From contig CAITFY010000135.1 in NCBI GenBank assembly GCA_903891755.1, positions 1-8,136 of the forward strand: DNA of 8,136 nucleotides. Direction: 5' to 3'. Of the stretch, positions 1 through 5,954 are shown one piece after another (position 1 is the first letter of the stretch; every line of letters starts with the position of its first letter). The stretch is from an uncultured Actinomycetes bacterium. Its GTDB lineage: Bacteria > Actinomycetota > Actinomycetes > Nanopelagicales > Nanopelagicaceae. A program made the translations under genes and the position numbers. The notes under the pieces were generated by a model. The model was not told the DNA's origin and did not search any database. It saw only the letters and a list, made by a program, of their open reading frames with translations.

Positions 1-141
1 ATGTGAGCGTAGTTCTGCAACAACTTTTACCAGCGCTTCGACAGCGCTCTCATCAAGTGCATGACCCGCACTTCCAGTCAGGGTTGATGAACCAACTTTA
101 ATTACTACTCTCTTGGCGTTGGTAACAGCAAGACGAGACAT
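1..141 (-). CDS. proB: Glutamate 5-kinase, N-terminal fragment (runs off the window)
   Basis: This is the first 47 codons of a gene that continues past position 1. The visible protein begins MSRLAVTNAK and carries RVVIKVGSSTLT at residues 11-22, the opening beta strand and glycine/serine phosphate-binding loop of the amino-acid kinase fold as found in glutamate 5-kinase. K15 and the GSS that follows are the expected ATP/phosphate contacts. The family phosphorylates L-glutamate to glutamyl-5-phosphate, the first step of proline synthesis in the cytoplasm. The ATG at 141-139 is supported by GGAG at 151-148, six bases upstream and inside the last codons of obg. Only three bases separate it from the obg stop, so it is probably cotranscribed with obg. 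A proA gene often lies next, but this is outside the window. The C-terminal domain, including any PUA domain, cannot be seen. Confidence 0.93.
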   Translation of the reverse strand, partial: MSRLAVTNAKRVVIKVGSSTLTGSAGHALDESAVEALVKVVAELRSH

Positions 142-144
142 GGA

Positions 145-1611
145 CTACTCCGTGACCTTTGGATTCTTTGGATCAGAAATCTTGTACTCCCACTGCATTG
201 CAATCTCATCTTCTGAAAGTTCATCGACGTCATCTTCAATGTATCGACCAGCCCATGGTGACTCCAAACGAAGATCAGTACCACGTGGACTCGCAAGCAA
301 CTCTGCGCCAGCCTCGATTGAAGGCTCCCAGTCGAAGATCACTGCCTTGTCACCAGTTCCGATACGAACCTCTGACTTAGGACGTGCGCCCTTTTTGAAG
401 AGTTCTTTCTCAACTCCTAGTGCCGCGAGGCGATCAGCTAAGTAACCAACTGCTTCGGCATTGCCGAAATCAGTCTGGCGAACAAAGCGCTCTGGCTTCT
501 CACCTGTAACAGTGAATGAACCATCTTCATTCTTAACAACCTTGAAACCATTGTCGTTTACTGCGAGTGGGCGCAAGACAATGCGAGTCTTAACTTCCTT
601 CGCCTTGTTGCGACGTTCCTCTTGAATGATTCGGGCCATGGCGTAATTAAGTTCGGTAAGTCCCAGGTGAGCTGCTGCAGATACTTGGTAAACCTCATAG
701 CCGCGCGCTTCAAAGAGTGGTTGGACCATATCGGCCATCGCCTTGCCATCGGGAAGATCAATCTTGTTCAGAGCAATGATGCGAGGACGTTCAGATAATC
801 CGCCGTAATGTGAAAGCTCTTCTTCAATGATGTCGAAGTCACGAACAGGATCACGATCAGTCTCTAGCGTTCCGCAATCGAGAACGTGTACAAGCGCTGC
901 GCAACGTTCAACGTGACGCAAGAACTCCAAGCCAAGTCCTTTGCCCTGTGAGGCACCAGGAATAAGTCCTGGAACATCGGCAACGGTGAAACGAGTATCT
1001 CCGGCTTGAACTACACCGAGATTTGGAACGAGTGTTGTAAATGGATAGTCAGCAATCTTTGGACGGGCCGCTGAGATGGATGCGATCAGCGACGATTTAC
1101 CAGCGCTTGGAAAACCAATCAAACCAATATCAGCAACGCTCTTGAGCTCGAGGATAAGAGTGCGTGACTCCCCCTCTTCTCCTTTAAGTGCGAAACCTGG
1201 AGCGCGACGTTTGCGGGATGCCAGGCCAGCATTTCCGAGGCCACCTTTTCCACCCTGAGCTGCAACAAATCGAGTTCCCGCGCCAACTAAATCTGCGAGA
1301 GTATTTCCATCGGTATCTTTAACAACAGTTCCATTTGGAACAGACATAATTAAATCTCCGCCTTCACCGCCATTGCAGTAGTCGCCATAACCTGGACGAC
1401 CATTTCCTGCCTTGCGATGTGGAGAGTGGTGAAAATCTAGAAGAGTTGTGACGTTGTCATCGACGATCAAAATGATGTCGCCACCGCGACCACCATTACC
1501 GCCATCTGGTCCACCAAGTGGAACAAACTTCTCACGGTGAATGGATACACATCCATCGCCACCGCTACCGGCAGAGGCATGAAGCGTTACGCGATCTACG
1601 AATGTAGCCAC
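145..1611 (-). CDS. obg: Obg-family GTPase (ObgE/CgtA)
   Basis: Obg is an essential GTPase that binds the 50S subunit and is linked to ribosome maturation, stress signalling and, in actinobacteria, development. Numbered from the GTG at 1611, the protein has 488 residues in three parts: the glycine-rich Obg fold (about 1-157, with GGPDGGNGGRGG near 33-44), the G domain, and a C-terminal OCT domain (about 345-430) followed by an acidic tail. The GTPase motifs are intact: G1 GFPSAGKSS (166-174), G2 YPFTTL (189-194), G3 DVPGLI (212-217), G4 NKID (282-285) and G5 SAA (311-313). The length with the OCT domain fits actinobacterial members. I chose the GTG at 1611 because AGGAGG ends seven bases before it and the resulting start MATFVDRVTLH matches the family. 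An in-frame GTG at 1617 is only one base from that site. The gene follows rpmA across a terminator and leads into proB after three bases. Confidence 0.97.
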   Translation of the reverse strand: MATFVDRVTLHASAGSGGDGCVSIHREKFVPLGGPDGGNGGRGGDIILIVDDNVTTLLDFHHSPHRKAGNGRPGYGDYCNGGEGGDLIMSVPNGTVVKDTDGNTLADLVGAGTRFVAAQGGKGGLGNAGLASRKRRAPGFALKGEEGESRTLILELKSVADIGLIGFPSAGKSSLIASISAARPKIADYPFTTLVPNLGVVQAGDTRFTVADVPGLIPGASQGKGLGLEFLRHVERCAALVHVLDCGTLETDRDPVRDFDIIEEELSHYGGLSERPRIIALNKIDLPDGKAMADMVQPLFEARGYEVYQVSAAAHLGLTELNYAMARIIQEERRNKAKEVKTRIVLRPLAVNDNGFKVVKNEDGSFTVTGEKPERFVRQTDFGNAEAVGYLADRLAALGVEKELFKKGARPKSEVRIGTGDKAVIFDWEPSIEAGAELLASPRGTDLRLESPWAGRYIEDDVDELSEDEIAMQWEYKISDPKNPKVTE

Positions 1612-1618
1612 TTCCACA

Positions 1619-1624
1619 CCTCCT
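1619..1624 (-). promoter_or_regulatory. Ribosome binding site that decides the obg start
   Basis: The minus strand reads AAGGAGGTGTGGAAGTGGCT. The AGGAGG core lies seven bases before the GTG at 1611 but only one base before the GTG at 1617. Normal Shine-Dalgarno spacing therefore selects 1611 and gives a protein starting MATFVDRV. Confidence 0.85.
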
Positions 1625-1643
1625 TCTCTTTAAACTATTTCTG

Positions 1644-1677
1644 AAAAATAAAAGCGGGTCCGCAGTCGCGGACCCGC
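1644..1677 (-). terminator. Intrinsic terminator after rpmA
   Basis: On the minus strand GCGGGTCCGC and GCGGACCCGC form a perfect 10-base-pair stem (1677-1668 with 1663-1654) around a four-base GACT loop. The stem is followed directly by TTTTATTTTT (1653-1644). One G-U pair could extend it at the base. A strong GC stem with a U tract is the standard Rho-independent form. It ends the rplU-rpmA transcript 19 bases after the rpmA stop. The U tract ends only 20 bases before the obg ribosome binding site, so any read-through or a promoter within this short region must supply obg. Confidence 0.93.
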
Positions 1678-1696
1678 CAATGTTAAGTTGCGCGAG

Positions 1697-1960
1697 TTAG
1701 GCGACAGGAACTACCGGAACGATATTTACAACCTTACGTCCACGAGCCTTGCCGAACTCAACTGCACCTGCTGCAAGAGCGAACAATGTGTCGTCCTTAC
1801 CAATTCCAACATTCTTTCCTGGGTGGAAAACGGTTCCGCGTTGGCGAACCAAGATCTCGCCGCTCTTTACTACCTGACCACCAAAACGCTTGATGCCGAG
1901 GTACTGAGCATTTGAATCGCGACCGTTACGAGTGGAGGAGACTCCCTTTTTACTTGCCAT
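1697..1960 (-). CDS. rpmA: 50S ribosomal protein L27
   Basis: This 87-residue protein is ribosomal protein L27 (bL27), whose N-terminal tail reaches the peptidyl transferase centre and helps position tRNA. The conserved segments are visible: SSTRNGRDS (8-16), GIKRFGGQ (22-29), RQRGTVFHPG (39-48) and GIGKDDTLFAL (52-62), ending in RKVVNIVP. It starts MASKKG, so after loss of methionine the mature tail is exposed directly. There is no N-terminal extension of the kind that Firmicutes cleave with the Prp protease. The ATG at 1960 is preceded by GGAGG at 1975-1971 with ten bases between them. That ribosome binding site adjoins the rplU stop codon, so L21 and L27 are made from one message in matched amounts. 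A strong terminator follows. Confidence 0.98.
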   Translation of the reverse strand: MASKKGVSSTRNGRDSNAQYLGIKRFGGQVVKSGEILVRQRGTVFHPGKNVGIGKDDTLFALAAGAVEFGKARGRKVVNIVPVVPVA

Positions 1961-1976
1961 CTCTTACTCGCCTCCT

Positions 1977-2285
1977 TTAGTTGTTAATCGCGGTGATTTT
2001 TACCCGCGTGAGTTGGGAACGGAAACCTGAACGACGGCGATAGCCTGTCTTGTTCTTGTAGCGAAGGATGTCGATCTTAGGACCCTTGGTCTCTTCGATG
2101 ATCTCGCCTGTTACCTTGGTTGCTGCCAAGGTCTTTGCATCTGTTGTGATCTTTGCACCATCAACAAGAAGAAGAGCTGGGAAGTTAACCGAAGCACCTA
2201 CAGCGGCATCGATACGATCCACGGTAATTGTGTCGCCAACAGCAACCTTCTCCTGACGGCCGCCTGCTTTAACAATCGCGTACAC
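1977..2285 (-). CDS. rplU: 50S ribosomal protein L21
   Basis: This 102-residue protein is ribosomal protein L21 (bL21), a 23S rRNA-binding component of the large subunit. The start MYAIVKAGGRQEKVAVGD is typical. The C-terminal RNA-binding stretch KNKTGYRRRSGFR (77-89), followed by QLTRVKI, matches the L21 signature region. The start codon is GTG (2285-2283), supported by AAGGAG at 2297-2292 with a six-base spacer. The stop TAA runs into the rpmA ribosome binding site, leaving a 16-base gap between the genes. Upstream lies a leader with tandem repeats that abut the ribosome binding site, which may allow translational control. Length and motifs are normal and nothing is missing. Confidence 0.98.
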   Translation of the reverse strand: MYAIVKAGGRQEKVAVGDTITVDRIDAAVGASVNFPALLLVDGAKITTDAKTLAATKVTGEIIEETKGPKIDILRYKNKTGYRRRSGFRSQLTRVKITAINN

Positions 2286-2299
2286 GGTGAACTCCTTCT

Positions 2300-2329
2300 T
2301 ACTGATTAAGACTTAACTGATCAAGACTT
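2300..2329 (-). repeat. Two tandem 15-base repeats in the rplU leader
   Basis: On the minus strand the 15-base unit AAGTCTTGATCAGTT (2329-2315) is followed at once by AAGTCTTAATCAGTA (2314-2300), with two mismatches. Each copy can form a small hairpin: CTTGA with TTAAG (2325-2312) around TCAG, and CTTA with TAAG (2310-2298). The second hairpin ends exactly where the AAGGAG ribosome binding site of rplU starts. A competing stem, TCAAG with CTTGA (2334-2321), shares the CTTGA segment of the first hairpin. The stems are short and AU-rich, so the structure is inferred and may be weak. The repeat itself is seen directly. Confidence 0.7.
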
Positions 2330-2372
2330 CTTGAACAGGGTGAAAACGAGCCCGATTTTTGGGCAGGGGATT

Positions 2373-2402
2373 AGGGTACGGATTCGAGGGGTCTGGGGTC
2401 AA
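2373..2402 (-). promoter_or_regulatory. Candidate sigma70-type promoter for rplU-rpmA
   Basis: The minus strand has TTGACC (2402-2397) as a -35 element, an 18-base spacer and TACCCT (2378-2373) as a -10 element. The -35 overlaps the rne stop codon. A start near 2366 would give a leader of about 80 nt before the rplU GTG. The -10 fits the actinobacterial TAnnnT pattern but is a weak match to TATAAT. A transcript running through from rne is also possible, since only a poor 4-base-pair stem (2364-2350) lies in this gap. Confidence 0.4.
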
Positions 2403-4639
2403 ACTGGCGTAATGACGCCCGTGCTAACTGCCCGACGACGCTTGCGAGGTTGTCCCCCGCTGCGCTCGTTTTGACCGCTCTGGCGAGTTTGAGGTTCTGA
2501 AGCTGGCTCTTCAGAGGCCACTTCAACAGCCACTTCGGCTACTGGTGCCTCTTCTAGCTCCTCTTCACGCTCGCTGGATGGGACGTAACGTTGCTCCATA
2601 TCCTTATCAAGAGCGACCTTACGGACCGGCTCAGAGTGGATGTGGATGCCTCGACCACCGCAAGATTCGCAGGTAGTTGAGAATGCTTCAATGAGGCCCT
2701 GACCAACGCGCTTGCGCGTCATCTGGACGAGTCCAAGTGAAGTCACTTCAGCGACTTGGTGCTTGGTGCGATCGCGACCAAGACATTCAACGAGTCGACG
2801 CAGAACTTGATCACGGTTGGATTCAAGAGCCATATCGATAAAGTCGATAACGATGATTCCACCCATATCGCGAAGGCGAAGTTGGCGCGCAATCTCTTCA
2901 GCTGCTTCCAAGTTGTTCTTGGTTACGGTCTCTTCAAGATTTCCGCCCTTACCGATGAACTTACCGGTGTTAACATCGATAACAATCATCGCTTCAGTGC
3001 GATCGATAACAAGTGATCCACCTGAAGGTAGATAAACTTTGCGATCAAATGCTTTAGCTAACTGCTCTTCAATGCGATTCTCTGCAAAGAGGTCGCGAGC
3101 GCCAGACCACTTACCAATTTTTGCGGTGAGCTCTGGGGCGATATGTCCAAGATAATTTTGAATCTCTTCCCACGCCTCATCACCTTGCACGGTCATGCGA
3201 TTGAAATCTTCATTGAAGATATCGCGAATAACGCGGACGGTCAGATCAGGCTCGCTGTAAAGAAGTGATGGCGCAGAAGTGGAAGGATTCTCGGCCTTCT
3301 CTTGAATGTCATCCCATTGCGCTTTGAGGCGAATTACATCGCGCTCTAGCTCTTCTTCAGATGCTCCTTCGGATGCGGTACGTACGATAACGCCTGCTTC
3401 TTCAGGGATTAAGTTCTTCAAGATTGATTTCAAACGGCTGCGTTCTTGATCTGGAAGACGGCGGCTAATACCGCTCATCGCTCCTCCTGGCACATAAACC
3501 AGGTAACGGCCAGGAAGTGAGATTTGCGAGGTTAAGCGCGCACCCTTCTGCCCGATTGGATCCTTTGTTACTTGTACTAGTACTGATTGGCCTGTCTTAA
3601 GTACATGCTCGATCTTGCGAGTCTGTCCCTCAGCGATGCCTGCGGCATCCCAATTAACTTCGCCGGCGTAGAGAACAGCGTTACGTCCCTTACCAATATC
3701 AACGAATGCAGCCTCCATTGATGGCAATACATTTTGTACTCGACCAAGGTAGACGTTTCCAACGTAAGAGATATTGCTATTTCGATTTACATAATGCTCA
3801 ACCATGATCTTGTCTTCAAGAACTGCAATCTGTGTGCGATCACCAGTCTGACGAACCAACATCTCACGATCAACATTTTCACGACGAGCTAAGAATTCTT
3901 GTTCAGTAATAATTGTTCCGCGGCGACGAGTGAAATCACGTGGAGCGCGGTCATCGCGTTCACGGCGATCACGATTACGTCCGCTGCGATCACGATCTCT
4001 ATCGCGGTTATTACGAGATGGGCGTTCGGTGCGAGTTGGTGCGCTCTCGCGTGGAGGACGAACCTTTACAACGGTTACTACGCCATCTTCATCAACGCTC
4101 TCGCCTGCCTCAACGCCTTCACCTTTTGCGCGACGACGGCGACGACGGCGATGTGTTGTGCCATCTGCATTTAATACATCTTCTTCACCATCGAGTGAAT
4201 CAGGATCTAACGCTTCGCCATCTTCATTGAGCGTGGCATCAGTACTTGACTCATCAGTTGGGCGACGACGACCGCGTCCACCGCGACGGCGACGGCGGCG
4301 TTGTGCCTGCTCATCAGTTTCATTCGTTGGCGCTGCGGCGTCAGATTCGCTCTCCTCTTGGACTGGCTTTGGAGCTCGAGCCTTCTTAGGAGGGGCAATT
4401 TCAGTGGGTGCCTCTTGGAAAAGTGGAACTGGAACCGGTGTGGTTGCCTTCTTCACCTTGGCAGGTGCCACAACTTCAGTTGGAACCTCAGCTACCGCCT
4501 TCTTGGCTGCACGCTTAGCAGCGGGCTTGGTAACGGGCTCATCTTGAATAGGGGTTGGAGTTGGTTCTACTGAACCTTCACCTTTGGTCGCAGCGGGTTT
4601 AGCCGCGCGCTTACGCGATTTCTTTGGCTCTGGCGCCAT
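2399..4639 (-). CDS. rne: RNase E/G-family endoribonuclease with long disordered N-terminus
   Basis: The 746-residue protein is an RNase E/G-type endoribonuclease, which cleaves AU-rich single-stranded RNA in mRNA decay and rRNA/tRNA processing in the cytoplasm. Residues 1-245 are low complexity: Lys/Ala/Pro-rich at first, then arginine runs (114-119, 164-170) alternating with acidic blocks, then an RDRDRDR/RNRDRRER tract (211-240). The catalytic core spans about 246-675. It has an S1-like region (SYVGNVYLGRV at 291-301, AFVDIGKGRNAVLY at 311-324) and a DNase I-like region with the metal-binding aspartates D555 (IDVNTG) and D599 (VIDFIDM). The zinc-link cysteines are C657 and C660 (CESC). A short acidic then Arg-rich tail ends the protein. 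The flanked-core layout resembles actinobacterial RNase E rather than E. coli RNase E, whose scaffold is C-terminal. The ATG at 4639 has AAGAGGA (4654-4648) eight bases upstream. RNase G is the alternative name for the family. Confidence 0.95.
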   Translation of the reverse strand: MAPEPKKSRKRAAKPAATKGEGSVEPTPTPIQDEPVTKPAAKRAAKKAVAEVPTEVVAPAKVKKATTPVPVPLFQEAPTEIAPPKKARAPKPVQEESESDAAAPTNETDEQAQRRRRRRGGRGRRRPTDESSTDATLNEDGEALDPDSLDGEEDVLNADGTTHRRRRRRRAKGEGVEAGESVDEDGVVTVVKVRPPRESAPTRTERPSRNNRDRDRDRSGRNRDRRERDDRAPRDFTRRRGTIITEQEFLARRENVDREMLVRQTGDRTQIAVLEDKIMVEHYVNRNSNISYVGNVYLGRVQNVLPSMEAAFVDIGKGRNAVLYAGEVNWDAAGIAEGQTRKIEHVLKTGQSVLVQVTKDPIGQKGARLTSQISLPGRYLVYVPGGAMSGISRRLPDQERSRLKSILKNLIPEEAGVIVRTASEGASEEELERDVIRLKAQWDDIQEKAENPSTSAPSLLYSEPDLTVRVIRDIFNEDFNRMTVQGDEAWEEIQNYLGHIAPELTAKIGKWSGARDLFAENRIEEQLAKAFDRKVYLPSGGSLVIDRTEAMIVIDVNTGKFIGKGGNLEETVTKNNLEAAEEIARQLRLRDMGGIIVIDFIDMALESNRDQVLRRLVECLGRDRTKHQVAEVTSLGLVQMTRKRVGQGLIEAFSTTCESCGGRGIHIHSEPVRKVALDKDMEQRYVPSSEREEELEEAPVAEVAVEVASEEPASEPQTRQSGQNERSGGQPRKRRRAVSTGVITPV

Positions 4640-4766
4640 AAAACAAATCCTCTTCTAAATAATGTAATAAATCTCTTAAAAAACCTGACATAAATACTTA
4701 AAATCTCGGGATTCTGCGGATCTTCGCGGCGGACGTTTCGCGCTGAAGGGCTGAATTCCTGAATTA
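4640..4766 (-). promoter_or_regulatory. AT-rich 5' leader of rne
   Basis: If the promoter at 4767-4795 is used, this stretch is an untranslated leader of about 120 nt. Its first part carries three TTCAG motifs spaced at eight bases (4766-4743), and the middle is G+C-rich (about 4741-4706). The last 66 bases (4705-4640) are only about one fifth G+C and would be largely single-stranded AU-rich RNA, the preferred target of RNase E. That would suit feedback control of the enzyme on its own message, which is known in E. coli. Here it is inference only. I see no convincing terminator for rodA in this gap. Confidence 0.35.
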
Positions 4767-4795
4767 AGTATCGCAGATGAACCCTTGATAGCCAA
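4767..4795 (-). promoter_or_regulatory. Candidate sigma70-type promoter for rne
   Basis: The minus strand has TTGGCT (4795-4790), a 17-base spacer and GATACT (4772-4767). TG at two bases before the -10 gives an extended -10 form (TGCGATACT). The position just after the rodA stop fits an independent promoter for rne and the genes after it. The -35 matches consensus only in TTG, so confidence is moderate. Confidence 0.45.
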
Positions 4796-4802
4796 TTTGA
4801 CG

Positions 4803-5954
4803 CTACCGAGAGCGCAAATGAACATTTTGAAGTAGCCCAAAGCCAATAAGGGTGGCAAACATTGACGAGCCCCCATAGGAGATGAAGGGCAGCGGTACCC
4901 CGGTCATCGGCATCAGCCCCATGGACATTCCGATATTTTCAAAGGTTTGCAGGGCAAACCAGGCGATAACCCCGACGCAGACCAACCTGCCAAAGAGATC
5001 GTTAGTTCTCTGAGCGATTAAGAAGGCTCGCCAGAAGAAGAGACCGAAGAAGAGGAGCATTAACCCAGAACCAACAAACCCAGTCTCCTCCCCCGCCACG
5101 GTGAAGATGAAGTCAGTTTGCTGTTCAGGAACAAAACGGCCATTGGTTTGAGGTCCGTGAAATAAACCGCGACCCAACACTCCGCCGGAGCCAATAGTGA
5201 TGCGAGCTTGGCGAAGTTGGTAACCGCTCTGTTGTGGATCTGCACTTGGATCAACAAATGACTGCAATCTTTTAATTTGATATTGGCTAACTACTCCTGC
5301 TTTTACAGCGACAAATCCTCCGAGCACCGCGATGAGTAACAAACCAATCACCCAACGAGTGGGAGCACCAGAGACGGCAATCATGATCACAATCGCGGCG
5401 CTGATGATGAGAGTTGTTCCGAGATCTGGCTGCAACATAATGAGCAAGATGGGAAGTGATGCGACCGCTAAAGATTTGAGCACATCTTGATCAGTTGGAT
5501 CAGAACCCATTCCATTTCGCTCCGCAAGCACCATGGAGATTCCAAGAATGATGGAAATTTTCGCAAGCTCTGCTGGTTGAATCTGAAATCCACCGGGAAG
5601 CGCAATCCATGCTTTTGCGCCATTAACTGTCGATCCAATTCCTGGTGTGATAACCGCGATGAGACCAAGTACGCCCAAGCCCCAAACAATGGGGGTGTAA
5701 GCGCGAAGCAATCGGTAATCAATAAGTGTTGTTCCATACGCCATCGCCAAGCCAATGAGGATGTTGATGATGTGGCGCTTCAGGTAATACTGCGGATCGA
5801 GATGCTGCGAGGTGAACCAGCTCTTAGTCGCGGCATAAACCAGAACCGTTCCAAAGGCAAGGAGTCCAACAGCGGCGAAAGTTAACCAGCGGTCGTAACC
5901 GGAAACATTTCGCATTAAACGATGAGAGCGCGATTGCGGACGATAAGTCGTCAT
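4803..5954 (-). CDS. rodA: SEDS-family peptidoglycan glycosyltransferase RodA
   Basis: This 383-residue integral membrane protein belongs to the SEDS family (RodA/FtsW/SpoVE), which polymerises lipid II into glycan strands. About ten hydrophobic segments are visible, beginning at 22-41 after a basic cytoplasmic N-terminus. Family hallmarks are GGFQIQPAELAKI (121-133), QPDLGTTLI (175-183), PEQQTDFIF (276-284) with the putative catalytic D281, GEETGF (288-293), and LPFISYGGSS (355-364). I call it RodA rather than FtsW because it directly follows a PBP2 gene in an mre cluster. The RodA-PBP2 pair forms the elongasome synthase. The ATG overlaps the TGA of the PBP2 gene by four bases (ATGA) and its own ribosome binding site is weak, so translation is probably coupled. 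The length is normal for the family. Confidence 0.96.
   Translation of the reverse strand: MTTYRPQSRSHRLMRNVSGYDRWLTFAAVGLLAFGTVLVYAATKSWFTSQHLDPQYYLKRHIINILIGLAMAYGTTLIDYRLLRAYTPIVWGLGVLGLIAVITPGIGSTVNGAKAWIALPGGFQIQPAELAKISIILGISMVLAERNGMGSDPTDQDVLKSLAVASLPILLIMLQPDLGTTLIISAAIVIMIAVSGAPTRWVIGLLLIAVLGGFVAVKAGVVSQYQIKRLQSFVDPSADPQQSGYQLRQARITIGSGGVLGRGLFHGPQTNGRFVPEQQTDFIFTVAGEETGFVGSGLMLLFFGLFFWRAFLIAQRTNDLFGRLVCVGVIAWFALQTFENIGMSMGLMPMTGVPLPFISYGGSSMFATLIGFGLLQNVHLRSR

Noticed and set aside
113..445. A 110-codon plus-strand open frame across proB and obg
   Set aside because: It is antisense to two well-supported genes and its serine-rich translation resembles nothing I recognise.
1625..1700. 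A promoter for obg between rpmA and obg
   Set aside because: TAACAT and TAGTTT resemble -10 boxes, but neither has a fitting -35 at 16-18 bases, so none is annotated.
2350..2364. Stem GCCC/GGGC as a terminator of rne
   Set aside because: Only four base pairs with a seven-base loop, followed by TCGTTTT; too weak to call a terminator.
3930..4547. A 205-codon plus-strand open frame, Arg/Ser/Ala-rich
   Set aside because: It is the antisense of the low-complexity N-terminal region of RNase E. CGN-rich repeats suppress stops on the other strand, and the translation has no domain-like pattern.
4676..4876. A 66-codon minus-strand open frame in the rodA-rne gap
   Set aside because: It overlaps the end of rodA in another frame and covers the promoter region. 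I saw no good ribosome binding site and no protein-like pattern.
5487..5885. A 132-codon plus-strand open frame
   Set aside because: It lies antisense within rodA, has no recognisable motif, and the SEDS motifs on the minus strand explain this DNA.
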